Shown: one piece after another, positions 61,128 to 64,000 of the stretch
Numbering within the stretch: position 1 is the stretch's first letter
Layout: each line of letters starts with the position of its first letter
Assembly (NCBI GenBank): GCA_964019155.1
Contig: OZ025243.1
Location: 27,288,944 to 27,352,943, forward strand
Reading direction: 5' to 3'
Origin: Osedax fenrisi
Taxonomy: Eukaryota; Annelida; Polychaeta; Sabellida; Siboglinidae
DNA length: 64,000 bases
Notes under the pieces: generated by a model
Told to the model about the DNA's origin: nothing
Databases searched by the model: none
The model's input: only the letters and a program-made list of their open reading frames with translations
Translations under genes and position numbers: made by a program

Positions 61128-63959
61128 CTATCCTCTAATATAGCCTTGATCAATATTCGCTCCTTGAGATCAAATATATCCCTTCTGTTCCCATACCTTA
61201 AATTACAAAAATGTATTATAATCGCATTGACTGAGACCTGGATTTCTAATAATGACTCTGATATATTTGCCTCCATCTTGGACTTTGGATATACACTCTA
61301 TCTCGCTCCACGACAAACGGGCCGTGGTGGTGGGGTAGGATTTATGATACGTAATGATTTTTACCTATCTCCATCCATTTCATTCCCCCCCTTTTCATAT
61401 AGTGATTGTATTTCGCTGACCCTCAAGCTTCCTAACTTAACTCTACATCTTACCGTTATCTATCGTCCCCCAAAACCTGAAACCAGTTTATTCTTTGATG
61501 AATTTCATGATTTTATCCATAAACTTCCTTCATCTTCATCCTATCTACCAATAGTTCTTGGTGACTTAAACTATCACTATAATTCTCCCATCTATCCCCA
61601 TGGTGACTTTAAACTCCTAACTGAGTCTCTTTCCTTGTGCCAACATATATCATTTCCTACCCATTCTAGTGGCAATACACTTGATATGATATTTACACCC
61701 CTATCCAGTCCTCTTATTAGATGTATAAACCCTAACTCCTTTCAAAAAATTGAACTACTAACTGATCATTTTATTATTGAATTCTCTATAAATCTAAAAT
61801 TCTCAAATATTAAACGAAAACGTATTACATATAGAGATTTTAAGTCTATCGACCTACCAAGATTTGTAAACAATATCAAAACTGAGATCTCTTCTTCAAC
61901 TTCCCTCTGTCCGGTACTCCTAAACTCCACTCTCCTAAATATTATCAATATACATGCACCTACAAAAACTACATTAATTACCGACCGCCCTTTTTCTCCC
62001 TGGTTCTCCCACGAACTTTTCATCTTCAAGAAGAGTGTTCGAAAATTTGAGAAGAAATTTCTTAAAAATCCTTCTACTGAAACTAAATTAGCACTATCAC
62101 TAGCTAGAAAAAATTACAAATCTACTATATCTCGTTCAAAATCTATCTATTATAACAAAAAGATAGCATTGATATCCTCCAATCCTCGCAAATTATTTAA
62201 AATAGCAAATAAAATTCTCTCTCCTCCAGATGAAAAAATCCTCCCCATTTTACCTAACACGTCAAATTTTCAACTGTGTTCTCTTTTTGAAAAATTCTTT
62301 AAACATAAAATTGCAATCATTAATAATATTATTTGCGCATCTACTCAACCCATACTCAATCCTACCATATATATTACCCATCATATTGACTCATTAAGTA
62401 CATTCACTATTCCTTCACTGTATGAAGTAAATGACCTACTCATGAAATCTCACTGTACCTCCCCCACTGATCCCCTACCTTTATCATTATATCACAAACT
62501 TTCACCCTTATTTTCTCCTATTTTCTTGGATATTGTTGCGAACTCACTAAACTCTGGCCAAGTTTCACCCTGTCTCAAGACTGCCATAATATCCCCAATT
62601 CTAAAAAAACAAAACTTAGACCCAAACTCATTTAGCAATTATCGCCCGATCTCCCACCTACCCTTATTAAGTAAAATATTAGAAAGAATTGTTTCCAAAC
62701 AACTCATAGCCCATGTAAGTAAAAATAATCTTTTCGACCCGTTTCAAAGCGCTTTTCGTAAGGGTCATTCAACCGAAACAGCTCTCCTCCGTATTACTGA
62801 CACTATATTATCTACCTTAAATAGCAACACGTGTTGCCAGCTAATCCTACTTGATCTATCATCTGCTTTTGATACCCTGGACCATAACATATTAATCTCG
62901 CGACTTACTTTAATGGGTATATCTGGCTTAGCATTAAAATGGTTTACTTCATATCTCACTAACAGGAATATCTCTATTATGATTGACAAATCTTACTCGC
63001 CTCTTTCTCCTCTTAACCACGGTATTCCCCAAGGATCTGTTCTAGGTCCATCCCTCTTTTCTATTTATATCCGCCCTATTGCTGATCTAATTAAGAAATT
63101 TCCAAATATCCACTACCATATTTTTGCTGATGATATCCAACTGTTTACCTTTTTCCCTATAAATTCTCATAATACCATTAACTCTGAATTAATCGAGTGT
63201 GCTAACTCCATAAGATTATGGCTCCTCTCCAATAAACTACTAATTAATTCCTCTAAGACTACTGTACTTAACATATCTACTTCTGAAACTTCCTTTCCAA
63301 ACTTTACTCTAAATAACATGATTATTTCTCCTTCTCATTCCTCCAAAAACCTAGGATTAGTATTTGATGACAAATTATCATTTAAGAATCACATATCATC
63401 CATTACAAAATCATCCAACTTTCATCTCTTCAGAATTAAAAAAATACGGACATCACTTTCCAGAAACCTTACTAAAACTCTAATTAATGCTCTTGTACTT
63501 TCACGTATTGACTACTGTTCTTCCCTACTGAATTTACTTCCTGCTAAAGCTACTGCTCCACTTAATCGGATTATCCGTTCCTCAATACGTACTACTTACT
63601 GTTTAACTCGACTGGATCACTCTACTACAACATCTCATCAATCATCTCGTATGTGGCTACCCTTCTCCCTCAGGTGTAAATTACGTATACTATCTATAAT
63701 CCATAAATCAATATATTCTTTTACCCCTAGCTATATCTCTGATCTAATTAAAAAACGTACTATATTATCTTCTCTTCGTTACCAAAATGCTCCTCTACTT
63801 ATCTCCCAGAACTCTAGTAAAACGTCCCTAAATTCTAGAGCTTTTAAAAATTCCGGTCCAACCCTATGGAATTCCCTCCCTCCTACCATTCGTTCTATTA
63901 GATCCCACAAAAGATTCATAAATCTTACTTCTTCTTTTCTCTCTACCCATAATCATTAA
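61128..63959 (+). CDS. LINE ORF2: endonuclease-reverse transcriptase, intact (943 codons)
   Basis: The open frame follows the ORF1 TGA directly. The endonuclease has N-I-R-S-L, L-T-E-T-W, G-R-G-G-G-V-G-F, Y-R-P-P-K, G-D-L-N-Y-H and L-T-D-H-F: all the apurinic-endonuclease catalytic positions. The RT has Y-R-P-I-S, F-R-K-G-H-S-T-E-T-A, D-L-S-S-A-F-D-T-L-D-H, GIPQGSVLGPSLF and F-A-D-D, so the catalytic aspartates are kept. The C-terminal domain includes L-R-C-K-L-R-I-L and L-W-N-S-L-P-P, typical of the CR1/L2 group. The protein nicks target DNA and reverse-transcribes the element RNA from the nick. No ATG precedes the first endonuclease motif, so initiation is not conventional. The lack of stops suggests recent activity. 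Confidence 0.92.
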   Translation, partial: LSSNIALINIRSLRSNISLLFPYLKLQKCIIIALTETWISNNDSDIFASILDFGYTLYLAPRQTGRGGGVGFMIRNDFYLSPSISFPPFSYSDCISLTLKLPNLTLHLTVIYRPPKPETSLFFDEFHDFIHKLPSSSSYLPIVLGDLNYHYNSPIYPHGDFKLLTESLSLCQHISFPTHSSGNTLDMIFTPLSSPLIRCINPNSFQKIELLTDHFIIEFSINLKFSNIKRKRITYRDFKSIDLPRFVNNIKTEISSSTSLCPVLLNSTLLNIINIHAPTKTTLITDRPFSPWFSHELFIFKKSVRKFEKKFLKNPSTETKLALSLARKNYKSTISRSKSIYYNKKIALISSNPRKLFKIANKILSPPDEKILPILPNTSNFQLCSLFEKFFKHKIAIINNIICASTQPILNPTIYITHHIDSLSTFTIPSLYEVNDLLMKSHCTSPTDPLPLSLYHKLSPLFSPIFLDIVANSLNSGQVSPCLKTAIISPILKKQNLDPNSFSNYRPISHLPLLSKILERIVSKQLIAHVSKNNLFDPFQSAFRKGHSTETALLRITDTILSTLNSNTCCQLILLDLSSAFDTLDHNILISRLTLMGISGLALKWFTSYLTNRNISIMIDKSYSPLSPLNHGIPQGSVLGPSLFSIYIRPIADLIKKFPNIHYHIFADDIQLFTFFPINSHNTINSELIECANSIRLWLLSNKLLINSSKTTVLNISTSETSFPNFTLNNMIISPSHSSKNLGLVFDDKLSFKNHISSITKSSNFHLFRIKKIRTSLSRNLTKTLINALVLSRIDYCSSLLNLLPAKATAPLNRIIRSSIRTTYCLTRLDHSTTTSHQSSRMWLPFSLRCKLRILSIIHKSIYSFTPSYISDLIKKRTILSSLRYQNAPLLISQNSSKTSLNSRAFKNSGPTLWNSLPPTIRSIRSHKRFINLTSSFLSTHNH

Positions 63960-64000
63960 ATCATCCAACGTATTATTTGTATCCGTGTTATATTAAATTT

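Larger units (their letters stand above)
60144..63959 (+). mobile_element. CR1-like non-LTR retrotransposon, right copy (near-intact coding region)
   Basis: PHD-finger ORF1 followed in the same frame by an uninterrupted 943-codon endonuclease-RT ORF2. The only coding lesion is a TAA at 60195-60197 in ORF1. It is oriented outward, the mirror of the left LINE. Domain order and RT motifs place it with CR1/L2-type elements. The 3' UTR and tail begin after 63959 and run beyond the window. Confidence 0.92.

Overview
This is a very AT-rich segment of an animal nuclear genome, with (TA)n microsatellites throughout. Short GC-richer exons with canonical GT/AG boundaries stand out from AT-rich introns. 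Single-domain angiotensin-converting-enzyme genes, CR1-like and other non-LTR retrotransposons, tRNA-derived SINEs and Tc1/mariner- and hAT-like DNA elements point to an invertebrate metazoan. I cannot name the phylum.

The centre of the window is a cluster of four complete ACE-family (M2 peptidyl-dipeptidase) genes, assembled here exon by exon: gene A (+, 12693-21567, 14 exons, 634 aa), gene B (+, 27469-33026, 10 exons, 632 aa), gene C (-, 44917-38613, 10 exons, 657 aa) and gene D (+, 50605-56727, 10 exons, 657 aa). In all four the spliced reading frame stays open and totals a multiple of three. All keep the HEMGH zinc motif, the downstream HEAIG glutamate ligand, the K-H-Y-R-Y substrate/chloride residues and three disulfide pairs. 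Each has an N-terminal signal peptide and a hydrophobic C-terminal end with almost no cytosolic tail, which looks like a GPI-anchor signal. Gene A is the outlier, with five introns the others lack. C and D are near-identical and lie head to head in a large inverted duplication (arms about 38355-45765 and 49595-56985, loop about 3.8 kb). Its arms differ by a later LTR-like insertion, a deletion and a changed tandem-repeat number.

Both window edges hold CR1-like LINEs pointing outward. The left copy (minus strand, 1-3452) is mildly decayed. The right copy (plus strand, 60144-63959) has an intact endonuclease-reverse transcriptase ORF2. In both, the PHD-finger ORF1 and ORF2 share one reading frame and are separated by a single TGA followed by CTA, a known stop-readthrough context, with no usable ATG for ORF2. 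A near-identical 340-bp block lies upstream of each LINE in mirrored orientation.

The gaps hold mobile-element debris: a pogo/Tigger derivative with a CENP-B-type helix-turn-helix, a TA-flanked terminal-inverted-repeat element, hAT-like MITEs, two SINE families, a decayed non-LTR element at 23.1-24.4 kb, two opposed reverse-transcriptase fragments inside the palindrome loop, and a 38-bp perfect palindrome flanked by an 8-bp target duplication. Two isolated coding-like pieces (6724-6917 and 58259-58438) belong to no recognised gene.
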